A DNA stretch of 64,000 nt from Virgisporangium ochraceum (GTDB taxonomy: Bacteria > Actinomycetota > Actinomycetes > Mycobacteriales > Micromonosporaceae): positions 186,001-250,000 of the forward strand of contig NZ_BOPH01000001.1 in NCBI RefSeq assembly GCF_016863655.1, written 5' to 3'. Shown here piece by piece: positions 42,028-53,717 of the stretch. A model generated the notes under the pieces. It had not been told where the DNA came from and ran no database searches. It saw only the letters and a list, made by a program, of their open reading frames with translations. Within the stretch, counting starts at the first letter, position 1; every line of letters begins with the position of its first letter. The translations under genes were made by a program, and so were the position numbers.

Positions 42028-43581
42028 TCACTCCCACTCGATGGTGCCCGGCGGCTTGCTCGTCACGTCGAGCACCACGCGGTTGACCTCGCTGACCTCG
42101 TTGGTGATGCGCGTGGAGATCCTCGCGATCACGTCGTAGGGCAGCCGCGACCAGTCGGCGGTCATCGCGTCGTCGCTCGACACCGGACGCAGCACCACCG
42201 GATGGCCGTAGGTGCGGCCGTCGCCCTGCACGCCGACGCTGCGCACGTCGGCCAGCAGCACCACCGGGAACTGCCACACGTCGCGGTCGAGGCCGGCGGC
42301 GGTGAGCTCCTCGCGGGCGATCTTGTCGGCGGCGCGCAGCACGTCGAGCCGCTCCCGGTCGACCGCGCCGATGATCCGGATCGCCAGACCCGGCCCCGGG
42401 AACGGGTGCCGCATGACGATCTCCTCGGGCAGGCCGAGGGCGGCGCCGAGCGCGCGCACCTCGTCCTTGAACAGCGTGCGGAGCGGCTCGACGAGCTGGA
42501 ACTTCAGGTCGTCGGGCAGGCCGCCCACGTTGTGGTGGCTCTTGATGTTCGCGGTGCCGGTGCCGCCACCGCTCTCGACCACGTCGGGGTAGAGCGTGCC
42601 CTGCACCAGGAACTCGATGTGGCGCTCCGCGTCGACCTCGCGCGCCGCCTCCTCGAAGACGCGGATGAACTCGCGTCCAATGATCTTGCGCTTCTGCTCC
42701 GGGTCGCTCACGTCCTTCAACGCGCCCAGGAACCGGTCTTCGGCGTCGACGACCTTGAGCCGGATGCCGGTGGCCGACACGTAGTCCTTCTCGACCTGCT
42801 CGGCCTCGCCGGCGCGCAGCAGTCCGTGGTCGACGAAGACGCACGTCAACTGGTCGCCGATGGCCCTGTGCACCAGGGCCGCCGCCACCGCGGAGTCGAC
42901 GCCGCCGCTCAGCGCGCACAGCACCTGGGCGTCGCCGACCCGTTCGCGGATCACCGCGACCTGGTCGTCGATGATGTTGCCGGTGTTCCAGGTCGGCTCG
43001 GCCTTGGCGATGTCGTACAGGAACCGCCGCAGCACGTCCTGCCCGTTGGGGGTGTGCGCCACCTCGGGGTGGAACTGCACACCGGCGAAGCCGCGCTCGG
43101 GCGCCTCGAACGCCGCCACGGGCGCACCCGGGGAACTGGCGGTGACCGTGAAGCCGTCGGGCGCCGTGCTCACCGCGTCACCGTGGCTCATCCACACCGA
43201 CGGAGCCGCCGGCAGATCGCGCAACAGCACCCCGCGATCACCGCTGACCCGCAACGGCGTGCCGCCGAACTCGCGCAGGCCGGTGCGCGCGACCTCGCCG
43301 CCGAGGGCGCGGGCCATCGCCTGGAAGCCGTAACAGATACCGAACGTCGGCACGCCGGCCTCGAACAGGGCCGGGTCGACCTGCGGGGCGCCGTCGTCGT
43401 AGACGCTCGACGGGCCGCCGGAGAGGATCAGCGCCACCGGGTCGCGGGCCAGCATCTCGCTGACCGGCATCGTGTGCGGCACGATCTCGGAGTAGACGTC
43501 CGCCTCGCGCACACGGCGGGCGATCAACTGTGCGTACTGGGCGCCGAAGTCGACGACGAGCACCGGGCGCGGAGTGGTCAC
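42028..43581 (-). CDS. guaA: GMP synthase (glutamine-hydrolysing)
   Basis: 517 residues, the normal length. Glutaminase: [16 protein letters not shown] holds the nucleophile Cys and [11 protein letters not shown] the His-Glu pair. Synthetase: [20 protein letters not shown] is the pyrophosphate loop. The dimerisation domain ends [16 protein letters not shown]. It aminates XMP to GMP. GTG start at 43581. With guaB and guaB3 nearby, the last steps of GMP synthesis are encoded within about 10 kb. Confidence 0.98.
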   Translation of the reverse strand: MTTPRPVLVVDFGAQYAQLIARRVREADVYSEIVPHTMPVSEMLARDPVALILSGGPSSVYDDGAPQVDPALFEAGVPTFGICYGFQAMARALGGEVARTGLREFGGTPLRVSGDRGVLLRDLPAAPSVWMSHGDAVSTAPDGFTVTASSPGAPVAAFEAPERGFAGVQFHPEVAHTPNGQDVLRRFLYDIAKAEPTWNTGNIIDDQVAVIRERVGDAQVLCALSGGVDSAVAAALVHRAIGDQLTCVFVDHGLLRAGEAEQVEKDYVSATGIRLKVVDAEDRFLGALKDVSDPEQKRKIIGREFIRVFEEAAREVDAERHIEFLVQGTLYPDVVESGGGTGTANIKSHHNVGGLPDDLKFQLVEPLRTLFKDEVRALGAALGLPEEIVMRHPFPGPGLAIRIIGAVDRERLDVLRAADKIAREELTAAGLDRDVWQFPVVLLADVRSVGVQGDGRTYGHPVVLRPVSSDDAMTADWSRLPYDVIARISTRITNEVSEVNRVVLDVTSKPPGTIEWE

Positions 43582-43610
43582 GCCCCCAACCCTACTTATC
43601 GGCCGGCTCG

Positions 43611-44882
43611 CTACTGATGGCGCTCCCTCCGCTCGCGCGGGCCCAGGGCCTTATCGGCGCCGAGTTCCGCGAGGGTGCGCACGCGTCCGACGGGTGACCT
43701 CCGCAGCCAGAGCGGACACAGCACGAGCAGCGCCATCATCACCGCGATCGCGACCCTGGGTGACGTCACCGTGGCCAGCGCACCGGCGGCGAGCGCGCCG
43801 AGCGGCAGCATGCCGCGGGTGAAGAGCCGGATCGACGCCATCGTCCGCCCGAGCAGGTCGCCCGGTACGGACGTCTGCAGCGCGGCCCGCACGCAGACGT
43901 TGTAGATCCCGATCTCCGCCGACAGCCCGAACGCGCCCAGCGCGAACAGGACCAGCCGCCAGTCGCCCGCCGCGAGCGGCACCAGCGCCCCGAACGCCAC
44001 GCCGGCGGCCGGCGCCAGCCAGGTGAGCCGCGCGTCGCCGATCCGGTCGCCGAGCCACCCGGTGACCAGCGCACCCGCCACCGCGCCGGCGGCACCGACC
44101 CCGAGCAGCACCCCGACGGCCGCCTCGGTGAGCCCGACCGTCTCGTACAGGAAGACCACGACGACGGCGTTGTAGCCGCCGAACACGAAGTTGCCGATCA
44201 CGCCCGCTCCGAGCACCGCGCGGGTGAACGGCCGCCCGAACGTGTACCGCAGCCCTTCGACCAGTTCGGCCCGCACGCTGCCGCCCTTCGGCGACACCGG
44301 CGGCTCGGGGCTGCGGATCAGCGTCAGGGTGAACGCCGAGACCAGGAAGCTCACCACGTCGACCACGACGGCACCGGCCGCGCCGACCGCTTGCAGCAGC
44401 AGCCCGCCGAGGCCCGGCCCGCCGACGTGCGCCGCCGACTCGGTGGCGAACAGCTTGCCGTTGGCGTCGGTGAGCCGGGACCGGTCGGCGACGACCACCG
44501 GGATGTAGGCCGGATAGGCGACGTCGAAGAGCACGCTGAGTGCACCGGCGAGCAGCGCCACCACGATGAGGTGCGGCACCGTCAACGCGTCCGCGAGCGC
44601 CGCCGCGGGCACGGTGGCGAGCAGCGCGGCCCGGCCGAGATCGGTGACGATCAGGAGCGGACGCCGCTGGCGCCGGTCGACGAACACCCCGAACGGCAGG
44701 CTCAGCACCAGCCACGCCGCATACCCGGCCGCGGTGATCAGGCTGACCTCGAAGGGCCCCGCCCCGAGGTAGGCCACGGCGATCAGCGGCAGCGCCACGT
44801 ACGTGACCGCGGTGCCCACCGCGCTGATCCCCTGCCCCGCGAAGAGCAACCGGAAGTCGCGCTCCCGGAACAGGCTGGCCAT
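43611..44882 (-). CDS. MFS transporter
   Basis: 423 residues with about twelve membrane helices. [20 protein letters not shown] and [20 protein letters not shown] (loop 2-3 signature) are typical of the DHA3-like group (MFS_3/MacB-type permeases) often annotated as macrolide or drug exporters. The central loop has [20 protein letters not shown], and [20 protein letters not shown] begins the second half. The C-terminus is charged. It lies 29 bases upstream of guaA on the same strand. The substrate is not predictable. Confidence 0.82.
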   Translation of the reverse strand: MASLFRERDFRLLFAGQGISAVGTAVTYVALPLIAVAYLGAGPFEVSLITAAGYAAWLVLSLPFGVFVDRRQRRPLLIVTDLGRAALLATVPAAALADALTVPHLIVVALLAGALSVLFDVAYPAYIPVVVADRSRLTDANGKLFATESAAHVGGPGLGGLLLQAVGAAGAVVVDVVSFLVSAFTLTLIRSPEPPVSPKGGSVRAELVEGLRYTFGRPFTRAVLGAGVIGNFVFGGYNAVVVVFLYETVGLTEAAVGVLLGVGAAGAVAGALVTGWLGDRIGDARLTWLAPAAGVAFGALVPLAAGDWRLVLFALGAFGLSAEIGIYNVCVRAALQTSVPGDLLGRTMASIRLFTRGMLPLGALAAGALATVTSPRVAIAVMMALLVLCPLWLRRSPVGRVRTLAELGADKALGPRERRERHQ

Positions 44883-44953
44883 GCGCGGCGACGTTACCGG
44901 TTCACGCAGGTCGAAGGTCAATCCGCGAGGTACTCCGCCCGGCGCAGGGGAGG

Positions 44954-46357
44954 TCAACGCCGGGGGTACGGCGGCTTTTCCTCGGTGTAGAGCCAGATCT
45001 GGAAGAGATCGTCCAGCTGTACCCCGGAGACGCGCTCGGCGAGCTCGACGAACTCCTCCGTCGTCGCCGTGGCGTTGCGTTGGCTCGCCGTCCACTCCGG
45101 CAGCAGCCGGAAGAACGCGTCGTCGCCGATGGTCAGGCGCAGCGCGTGCACGGTCATGGCGCCGCGGACGTACACCGAGTCGGCGAACAGCCCGGGTGCC
45201 GACGGGTCGCCCGGCGGCGGCGACCAGACGTCCGAGCTGACCGGCGCCCGGTACACGTCGTCGAACGCCTGCTGCGCGGTCGGGCCGCCGGCGTGCTCCT
45301 CCCACAGCCACTGCGCGTAGGTGGCGAAGCCCTCGTTGAGCCAGATCTCGCGCCACCGCTCGACCGAGACGCTGTCGCCGAACCACTGGTGGGCGATCTC
45401 GTGCGCGATGATCGAGGTCGCCTCCAGTTCCGTGCCGCGGAAGAACGACGACTCGTACACCGGACGCGTCTGCGTCTCCAACGCGAACCCCAACCGCTCG
45501 GCCGTGATCACCCCACCGAGCGCCTCGAACGGGTACGGGCCGAACCGGGTGGCGAGGTACGCGGTCACCTCGCCGGTGCGCCGCAGCGCCCGGTCGGCGA
45601 CGCCGCCGGCCGGGATCCGCTCGTCGACCGCCGAGTACACCGGCTTTCCCTCGAACGCCTCCTCGAACACGCGGTAGCGGCCGATCGCCAGCGTGCTCAG
45701 GTAGGCCGCCATCGGCGTCGTCGCGCGCCAGCGCACCGTGTGCCAGCCCGCATCGGCCGGGATCGCACCTCCGAAGATGCCGTTCGCGATCACGGTCTGC
45801 GTGTCCGGGACCGTGATCTCGAAGTCGTACGCCGCCTTGTCGGACGGGTGCTCGTTGGCCGGGTACCAGTCCGACGCGCTCTCCGGCTCGCCCACCGCGA
45901 GCGCCCCGTCGACGGTGTGGCGGAACTCGCCGCCGGGCTTCCCAGAGTACTCCACCTCGACCCGGAACGCCGTGCCGCTCGCGAGCGGGGCGGCCGGCGT
46001 CACCACGAGCTCGCGCTGACCCTCGCGCTGCCAGGTGGCGTCGGCACCGGAGACCCGTAGCGCGGCGATGTCGAACCCGGAGAAGTCGAGGTTGAACCGG
46101 GAGAGCGCGTGGGTGGCCGTCGCCTCGATCGTGGCCAGCCCGGAGAGCACGTCGGTGCCCGGGTCGTAGCGCAGCTTCAGGACATACCTTCCGACGTCGT
46201 AGCCGCCGTTGCCCATCGCCGGGAAGTACTCGTCGCCGGCACCCGCGGCTCCCGGCCGCGCCACCTCCGCCGGCATCGGACGGGCGAGCCCGTCCGGACG
46301 GGCGCAACCGGCCACCACCAGCCCCGTCGCCAGCGCGATGACCATCCACCGGCGCAT
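44954..46357 (-). CDS. M1 family metallopeptidase lipoprotein
   Basis: 467 residues from ATG 46357 (GTG 46369 upstream is weaker). MVIALATGLVVAGCARPDG is a lipoprotein signal and lipobox. The N-terminal beta-saddle (residues ~55-230) includes YVLKLRYDPGTDVLSGLATI. The thermolysin-like domain has SIIAHEIAHQWFGDSVSVER (HExxH zinc site, about residue 318) and EIWLNEGFATYAQWLWEEHA, whose NEGFA Glu is the third ligand. The exopeptidase GxMEN motif appears as LGGVITAERLGFALETQ. It is an extracytoplasmic zinc aminopeptidase-like enzyme without the large C-terminal domain. Confidence 0.88.
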   Translation of the reverse strand: MRRWMVIALATGLVVAGCARPDGLARPMPAEVARPGAAGAGDEYFPAMGNGGYDVGRYVLKLRYDPGTDVLSGLATIEATATHALSRFNLDFSGFDIAALRVSGADATWQREGQRELVVTPAAPLASGTAFRVEVEYSGKPGGEFRHTVDGALAVGEPESASDWYPANEHPSDKAAYDFEITVPDTQTVIANGIFGGAIPADAGWHTVRWRATTPMAAYLSTLAIGRYRVFEEAFEGKPVYSAVDERIPAGGVADRALRRTGEVTAYLATRFGPYPFEALGGVITAERLGFALETQTRPVYESSFFRGTELEATSIIAHEIAHQWFGDSVSVERWREIWLNEGFATYAQWLWEEHAGGPTAQQAFDDVYRAPVSSDVWSPPPGDPSAPGLFADSVYVRGAMTVHALRLTIGDDAFFRLLPEWTASQRNATATTEEFVELAERVSGVQLDDLFQIWLYTEEKPPYPRR

Positions 46358-46528
46358 GTGTTCCCCCACCCTCGATCTCGCGAGCGACCACGTTATCCGG
46401 CGTATCTGGGAGCTACCTGCGTGATCCCTCTAAAGGTGGCACCACACGAAGGACATAGGCCCGTATCCTTCCTCCGGGTTGTGCACCGTATAGGTGACCA
46501 TCACCGCCTCGACCCGAAAGGTGCTCAG

Positions 46529-49018
46529 TTGCCGGCGCCCTCCACCCCTCCTCAGTCACGACCCCGCCCACGCGGTATGGCGTGGTGGCGGGTCCGCAGC
46601 AAGCTGGCGTTGGTCGTCGCGATCCCGGCTACGGCGTTCACCGCCCTGGCCACGGTGCAGATCGCCGCGGCGGCCGCCGACAGCGCCGAGGTCGCCGCGT
46701 TCCACGACCGGGTGGAGCTGGCCCGGCCGGTGGCGGCGCTGGCCACGGCGCTGCAGACCGAGCGTGACCGCACCGCGGGAGAGCTGGCCGACGCCGTGCG
46801 GGAGGACGCGTTCGACAAGGCGCTCAGCGCCGACCGGGACGCGGTCGACACCGCCTACCGGAAGCTGGCCGACGCCGCCGACGCCCGGGCCATCCCGTTG
46901 GGTGAGGCAGCCGAGCTCGTCGACGATCTCCGGGACACCCGGGTCGCGGCGCGTACCGGCGCGCTCGCGCCGGAGACGGTCTTCCAGGCCTACACGTCGG
47001 CGCTGTCGGCGCTGTTCGGCCTGCTGCCGCGCGCGACGGCGGGTCCCGACGCGGCGCTGCTGTCACCGACGATCGCCGTGCAGGAGATCGCGCGGGCGAA
47101 GGAGTACGCCTCGCAGCTGCGGGCCCGCCTGTACGCCGCGTGCCGCGGCCGGTTCGCCGAGCCGGCGACCTACCAGGTGTACTCCGAGACGATCGCCGAG
47201 CAGAAGGCCGCCGTGCTGCGCTTCACCGCGAGCGCCGCACCCGCTGTCGGCGCGACGTTCGGCAGCGGCGCGGGCGGCGTCGAAGCGGTAAACCTGCGTG
47301 ACCGGATCCTCGAGCAGATCCGCGGCCGCACCGTGTCGGTGTCGCCGCAGGACTGGTGGCGGGCGTCGACCGGCGACCTGTCCGTGCTCGCCGACGCCGA
47401 GCAGAAGGCCCTGAACCAGCTCAACGACGACGCGAAGACGCTTGTCGACGAGCATCACAAGCGGACGCTGCGGCTCACCGCGCTGATCCTCGCGGTGCTG
47501 GTGGTCACGCTCGGCTCGTGGATCCTCATCGGCCGCTCGATGGTCCGCTCGCTGCGTGACCTGCGCGGCCAGGCGCTCGACGTGGCGCAGCGGCGGCTGC
47601 CGGAGGCGATCCAGCGGCTGCGCGCGGTCGAGCGTCAGGCCGACCTCGACAACCTGCCGACCACCGCGTTCCCCCAGCTCGGCGGCTCGAACAGCGGCGA
47701 TGAGATCGAGGAGGTCGGCGACGCGTTCGCCGCCGTGCACGCCAGCGCCGTGCGGCTGGCCGGCGAGCAGGCAGAACTGCGCCGCGGCGCCAACGCGATG
47801 ATCGTCAACGTGGCGCGGCGCAGCCAGGCACTCGTCGACCGCCAGCTCAAGCTGCTCGACGAGGTGCAGGGCGCCGAGGACGACCCCGACCAGCTGGCCA
47901 ACCTGTTCCGCCTCGACCACCTGCTGACCCGTATGCGCCGCAACGACGCGAACCTGCTCGTGCTCGCCGGCGCCGACACGATGCGTCGGCGGTCCGACCC
48001 GGTGCCCCTGTCGGCGGTGGTGCTGGCCGCGACGGCCGAGATCGAGGCGTACGAACGGGTGGTCACCGACGTCGACGACGGCGGCTACATCTCCGGTCCC
48101 GCGGTGGCCGACGTGATCCACATCCTGGCCGAGCTGCTGGAGAACGCCACCCGGTACTCGCCGCCCGACACGACCGTCACGGTCGTCGGCCGGGTGGCGG
48201 CCGACGGCCGCTCCGCGTACGTCCGCGTGGCCGACCGTGGGCTCGGCATGTCGGCCGAGAAGCTGGCCGAGGCCAACGAGAAGATCGCGAACGCCGGTCA
48301 GTCGGCGCCGGTGGCGGCGGCGACCGCGCAGATGGGTCTGTGGGTGGTGGGCCGGCTGGCCGGCCGGCACAGCGTCTCCGTGGCGCTGCGTGGGCTCGAC
48401 CGCGGCGTACAGGCCGAGGTCGGCATCCCGGCGGCGCTGCTCGCCCCGCCGCCGTCGCGGCCGTACGCCGAGCTGGCCCGGTCGGTGCTGCGCCGGTCGA
48501 CGATGCACCTGATCAGCCGCGAGCTGGCGGCAGCGGCGTCCGTGGTCAGGTCGCGCGCCGCCGGTGGCGTCGAGGAGGGACGTTCGCAGGTCGGCCCGTG
48601 GGGACCCGGTGACCAGGCGACGCCGCCGTACGGGTCGGCGGCTGTGCCGGTCACCGTTCCGGCGCCCAACCGTCCCGACGAGCGCGACGCCGCGAACCTG
48701 CACGGCTGGACCCAGGAGATCCGGCTGCCGGCCCAGCCGACGGCTACCACGGCCGACGTGACCGACCTGGCCACCCGGCACCCGACGAACCGCGGGACCG
48801 TTCACCACGCGCCCCCGGTCGTGCCCGCACCTGCCGACGGTGGCACCTCGGGCGCCGGTCTGCCGGTCCGGGTCCCGATGGCCCAGCTGCCGCGCAACCC
48901 GCTGGCCGCGCCGCCCGCGAGCGCCGCCTCCGACGACCCGGCCGAGGTCAAGCCGGCGCTGGCCCGCTTCTACCGGGCCCGCCACCGCGCCAACCCCGAC
49001 GACGACACCCTGGCCTGA
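46529..49018 (+). CDS. Nitrate/nitrite-sensing-domain sensor histidine kinase (conservon CvnA-like)
   Basis: 829 residues from TTG 46529, with AAAGG seven bases upstream; ATG 46577 is an alternative. WWRVRSKLALVVAIPATAFT is the first membrane helix. Residues ~40-300 form a NIT sensor domain (LARPVAALATALQTERDRTA), and TLRLTALILAVLVVTLGSWI is the second helix with a HAMP region. ANAMIVNVARRSQALVDRQL is the dimerisation helix, and ADVIHILAELLENATRYSPP with ADRGLGMSAEKLAEANEKI and MGLWVVGRLAGRHSV the HATPase. A ~200-residue Pro-rich tail ends the protein. CvnA proteins work with CvnB/C/D, but none of those follows here. Confidence 0.85.
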   Translation: MPAPSTPPQSRPRPRGMAWWRVRSKLALVVAIPATAFTALATVQIAAAAADSAEVAAFHDRVELARPVAALATALQTERDRTAGELADAVREDAFDKALSADRDAVDTAYRKLADAADARAIPLGEAAELVDDLRDTRVAARTGALAPETVFQAYTSALSALFGLLPRATAGPDAALLSPTIAVQEIARAKEYASQLRARLYAACRGRFAEPATYQVYSETIAEQKAAVLRFTASAAPAVGATFGSGAGGVEAVNLRDRILEQIRGRTVSVSPQDWWRASTGDLSVLADAEQKALNQLNDDAKTLVDEHHKRTLRLTALILAVLVVTLGSWILIGRSMVRSLRDLRGQALDVAQRRLPEAIQRLRAVERQADLDNLPTTAFPQLGGSNSGDEIEEVGDAFAAVHASAVRLAGEQAELRRGANAMIVNVARRSQALVDRQLKLLDEVQGAEDDPDQLANLFRLDHLLTRMRRNDANLLVLAGADTMRRRSDPVPLSAVVLAATAEIEAYERVVTDVDDGGYISGPAVADVIHILAELLENATRYSPPDTTVTVVGRVAADGRSAYVRVADRGLGMSAEKLAEANEKIANAGQSAPVAAATAQMGLWVVGRLAGRHSVSVALRGLDRGVQAEVGIPAALLAPPPSRPYAELARSVLRRSTMHLISRELAAAASVVRSRAAGGVEEGRSQVGPWGPGDQATPPYGSAAVPVTVPAPNRPDERDAANLHGWTQEIRLPAQPTATTADVTDLATRHPTNRGTVHHAPPVVPAPADGGTSGAGLPVRVPMAQLPRNPLAAPPASAASDDPAEVKPALARFYRARHRANPDDDTLA

Positions 49019-49022
49019 CGAC

Positions 49023-49059
49023 GAACGGCCCCGGCGCGCTCGTTGCGCCGGGGCCGTTC
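49023..49059. terminator. Bidirectional terminator between the NIT kinase and guaB3
   Basis: GAACGGCCCCGGCGC (49023-49037) and GCGCCGGGGCCGTTC (49045-49059) are perfect 15-bp complements with a 7-base loop, four bases past the kinase stop. Confidence 0.88.
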
Positions 49060-49069
49060 CGCGTCGTTG

Positions 49070-50182
49070 TCAGCCGAGCTGCAGGCCGACCTTCTGGAAC
49101 TCCTTCAGGTCACGGTAGCCGCACTTGGCCATCGCGCGACGCAGGCCGCCGAACAGGTTCAACACGCCGGTCGGGTCGCCCGACGGCCCGAACAGCAGTT
49201 CCTCCATCGTGCCGGTGACCGTCTCCGCCGGTGCGTAGACGCCGCGCGGCAGCTTCGGGTGGCTGGCGGCCGAGTGCCACCAGGCGCCCCGGGCCGGCGC
49301 ACCCTCGCAGCGGGCCAGCGGCTCGCCGAGCATCACGGCGTCGGCACCGCAGCCCAGGGCCTTCGCCACGTCGGCGGAGGTGCGGATCTCGCCGTCGGCG
49401 ATCAGGTGCACGTACCGGCCGCCGGTCTCGTCGAGGTAGTCGCGACGCGCGGCCGCCGCGTCGGCGATGGCCGTGGCCATCGGGACGCGGATGCCGAGCA
49501 CCCGGTCGGTGGTGGAGTGCCCGTCGGCGCCGACCCCGACGATGACGCCGGCGGCGCCGGTGCGCATCAGGTGCAGCGCGGTCTGGTAGTTCGTGCAGCC
49601 ACCGACGACCACCGGCAGGTCGAGGTCGGCGATGAACTCCTTGAGGTTCAGCGGCTCGTCGGCGACCGACACGTGCTCGGCCGAGACCACGGTGCCCTGG
49701 ATGACCAGGATGTCGACGCCGGCGTCCAGGATCACCGGCGCGAGCTTGAGGGTGTGCTGCGGCGAGACGCGGACGGCGACGGTGCCGCCGCTCCCGCGCA
49801 TCTCCTTGACCCGCTCGACGATCAGCTCCGGCCGGATCGGCTCGGAGTAGACCTCCTGGAGGCGCTTGGTGCCGCCGCCGTGCGGCAGCGTCGACAGCTC
49901 CTCGAGGATCGACGTGGGGTCGGTGTACCGGGTCCACAGCCCTTCGACGTTGAGCACGCCGAGCCCGCCCAGCGTGCCGAGCGTGGCCGCGGTGGCCGGG
50001 CTCATCGTGGCGTCGGACGGGTGCGCCACGCACGGGATCTTGAACTGGTACGCGTCGAGCTGCCACGCGGTCGACACGTCGTCGACGTCGCGGGTACGGC
50101 GGCTCGGCACGATGGAGATGTCGTCGAGGTGGTAACCACGCTGCGCCGTTCTGCCCAGCCCGATCTGCACGACCTCACGCAC
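49070..50182 (-). CDS. guaB3: GuaB3 family IMP dehydrogenase-related protein
   Basis: 370 residues from GTG 50182 after GAGGAACG. It is a TIM barrel without CBS domains: RGYHLDDISIVPSRRTRDVD, IPCVAHPSDATMSPATAATL, VVVGGCTNYQTALHLMRTGA. In the loop matching the IMPDH GSICTT catalytic site it reads GADGHSTTDRVLG, so the Cys is replaced by Ser. GuaB3 proteins accompany guaB in actinobacteria; those of cyanobacteria have IMPDH activity. Function of this Cys-less form is uncertain. It lies 22 bases after guaB on the same strand. Confidence 0.92.
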   Translation of the reverse strand: MREVVQIGLGRTAQRGYHLDDISIVPSRRTRDVDDVSTAWQLDAYQFKIPCVAHPSDATMSPATAATLGTLGGLGVLNVEGLWTRYTDPTSILEELSTLPHGGGTKRLQEVYSEPIRPELIVERVKEMRGSGGTVAVRVSPQHTLKLAPVILDAGVDILVIQGTVVSAEHVSVADEPLNLKEFIADLDLPVVVGGCTNYQTALHLMRTGAAGVIVGVGADGHSTTDRVLGIRVPMATAIADAAAARRDYLDETGGRYVHLIADGEIRTSADVAKALGCGADAVMLGEPLARCEGAPARGAWWHSAASHPKLPRGVYAPAETVTGTMEELLFGPSGDPTGVLNLFGGLRRAMAKCGYRDLKEFQKVGLQLG

Positions 50183-50204
50183 GCTGCGTTCCTCGTCTCT
50201 GGGT

Positions 50205-52223
<2,019 letters not shown>

Positions 52224-52237
<14 letters not shown>

Positions 52238-52263
52238 TCAACCGATCAGTCCGGCTCGTTTAA
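52224..52263. terminator. Bidirectional terminator after the DUF5319 gene
   Basis: AAACGAGCCGGACT (52224-52237) and AGTCCGGCTCGTTT (52250-52263) form a perfect 14-bp stem with a 12-base loop. A-run on the left and T-run on the right allow use in both directions. The left arm contains the last codons and stop of the gene. Confidence 0.9.
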
Positions 52264-52318
52264 GCGCCTGAGGCGCGGGGTACCGCCCCCGCATGCCCAG
52301 GTCGAAGCATGCCCGTGC

Positions 52319-53071
52319 TCAGGACACCAGTCCTGCCCGGAATGCCGAGGCCACGGCGTGCGCCCTGTCGCGCGCACCCAGCTTGCGGAACAAGCGGCGG
52401 GCATGTGTCTTCACCGTGTCCTCCGACACGAACAGCTCCCGCCCGATCTCGGCGTTGCTCTTGCCGTCGGCCATGCCGCGCAGCACCTGCAGCTCCCGCT
52501 CGGTCAGGTCGACCCGCCGCCTCGGCACCTCGGCGACGACGCCCGCGGGCACCACGTCGCCGCGCTGCATCGGCACCGACGACGTGGCGGGACGCATCGC
52601 CCGCGGAGCGAGCGCACCCACCGCGGTGGCCACCGGCGCCGCCGGGGCGGGCACCCCGGCCGAGCCGTTGCGGGCACCGGCCCGCGCCGTGGCCGGCTCG
52701 CCGGCCGGGCTGAGCACGAGCAGCAGCGCCTTCGCGACCACCGTCACCGGGTCGGTGGCGTCGGCCCGGATGACCCCGCGGGCGCCGGCCTGCACGGCGG
52801 CGGCCGAGATCCGCGGGTCCTCCACCCCGAACAGGACCACCGCGGCGCCGGGGGCGGCGGCGACGATCCGTCGGGTGAACTCGACGCTGTCGGGACGCGA
52901 CAGCGCCGTGTCGACAAGGATCAGGTCGGCGGGCTGCTCAGCGAGCCGGCTCAGCGCCTCTGTGACCGAGACTGCGGTACGCACCGCCGTGCCGACCCCG
53001 AGCCGGGCCGCGCAGGTGACAACCGCCTGCGCCGCGACCGGCGTTCGCACACACACAAGGACCGTACGCAC
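52319..53071 (-). CDS. BldM-like atypical response regulator
   Basis: 250 residues from GTG 53071, five bases after GGGGAG. The output domain LTERELQVLRGMADGKSNAE, IGRELFVSEDTVKTHARRLF and KLGARDRAHAVASAFRAGLV is very like BldM of Streptomyces. The receiver (residues 1-125) has drifted: the acidic pair after the first strand is absent (VLVCVRTPVA), although LILVDTALSRPD keeps an Asp. A ~60-residue Ala/Pro-rich linker joins the halves. It probably works without phosphorylation, as orphan developmental regulators do. It is divergent from a WhiB gene, as bldM is next to whiD in Streptomyces. Confidence 0.82.
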   Translation of the reverse strand: MRTVLVCVRTPVAAQAVVTCAARLGVGTAVRTAVSVTEALSRLAEQPADLILVDTALSRPDSVEFTRRIVAAAPGAAVVLFGVEDPRISAAAVQAGARGVIRADATDPVTVVAKALLLVLSPAGEPATARAGARNGSAGVPAPAAPVATAVGALAPRAMRPATSSVPMQRGDVVPAGVVAEVPRRRVDLTERELQVLRGMADGKSNAEIGRELFVSEDTVKTHARRLFRKLGARDRAHAVASAFRAGLVS

Positions 53072-53206
53072 GGTAACTCCCCTCTTCACTGAGGAGGAGA
53101 ACACAAAACGGTCAGATCAATCCGGAGTTCCCCGAAATTCAATCGACGACCTGCCGTCATTTCCCTCGAAAGTGATCTTGACGGCGCGTGTGTCTGGAGG
53201 GTACGC

Positions 53207-53632
53207 ATGACCAACGTCGCACGGCTGCCAGGGCCGATCTCGGATCTCTGGGACTGGCAGCGGCTGGGTAACTGTCGGGGACGCGACAGTGCGCAGTTCT
53301 TCCACCCGGACGGGGAGCGCGGAGCGTCCCGGGGGCGGCGCGAGGCGGCCGCCAAGATCGTGTGCCAGACCTGTCCGGTGCGGGCGCAGTGCGCCGCGCA
53401 CGCTCTGGCCACCCGTGAGCCCTACGGCGTGTGGGGTGGCTTCACCGAGGCCGAGCGCCTGCGTCTGCTCGCCTCCGGCTGGGAGGACCTGGCCGACCGT
53501 CAGCACGCCTCCGTTGACGTCCGCCGGCTGGAGTCGCGGCTGGGCCTGCGCCCGCCGGTCCCCCAGCAGCGCCCGCCGGCGACCAACGGCGCGTCCCGCC
53601 TGATGGCGACGCGTAACGCCGCCGCCCGCTGA
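53207..53632 (+). CDS. WhiB-family iron-sulfur transcription factor (WhiB3/WhiD-like)
   Basis: 141 residues; GGAGG is eight bases before ATG 53207. Cluster ligands are seen in LGNCRGRDSAQFFHPDGERG and KIVCQTCPVRAQC (four Cys, C..CxxCx5C), followed by the turn GVWGGFTEAERLR and basic residues. Such proteins bind a [4Fe-4S] cluster and partner with the primary sigma factor. Position beside guaB and groEL matches whiB3 of mycobacteria and whiD of Streptomyces. The 50-residue Arg/Pro tail is variable in the family. Confidence 0.93.
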   Translation: MTNVARLPGPISDLWDWQRLGNCRGRDSAQFFHPDGERGASRGRREAAAKIVCQTCPVRAQCAAHALATREPYGVWGGFTEAERLRLLASGWEDLADRQHASVDVRRLESRLGLRPPVPQQRPPATNGASRLMATRNAAAR

Positions 53633-53655
53633 CCCACGACGCACCCTCCAGGCGC

Positions 53656-53682
53656 CCCGGCCGTCCCTCGCGGACGGCCGGG
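53656..53682. terminator. Bidirectional terminator after the WhiB gene
   Basis: CCCGGCCGTCC (53656-53666) and GGACGGCCGGG (53672-53682) form an 11-bp stem with a 5-base loop between two convergent genes. Confidence 0.8.
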
Positions 53683-53717
53683 CACACTCGTCTTCGGGCC
53701 ACTTCGAGCTCGACGCT

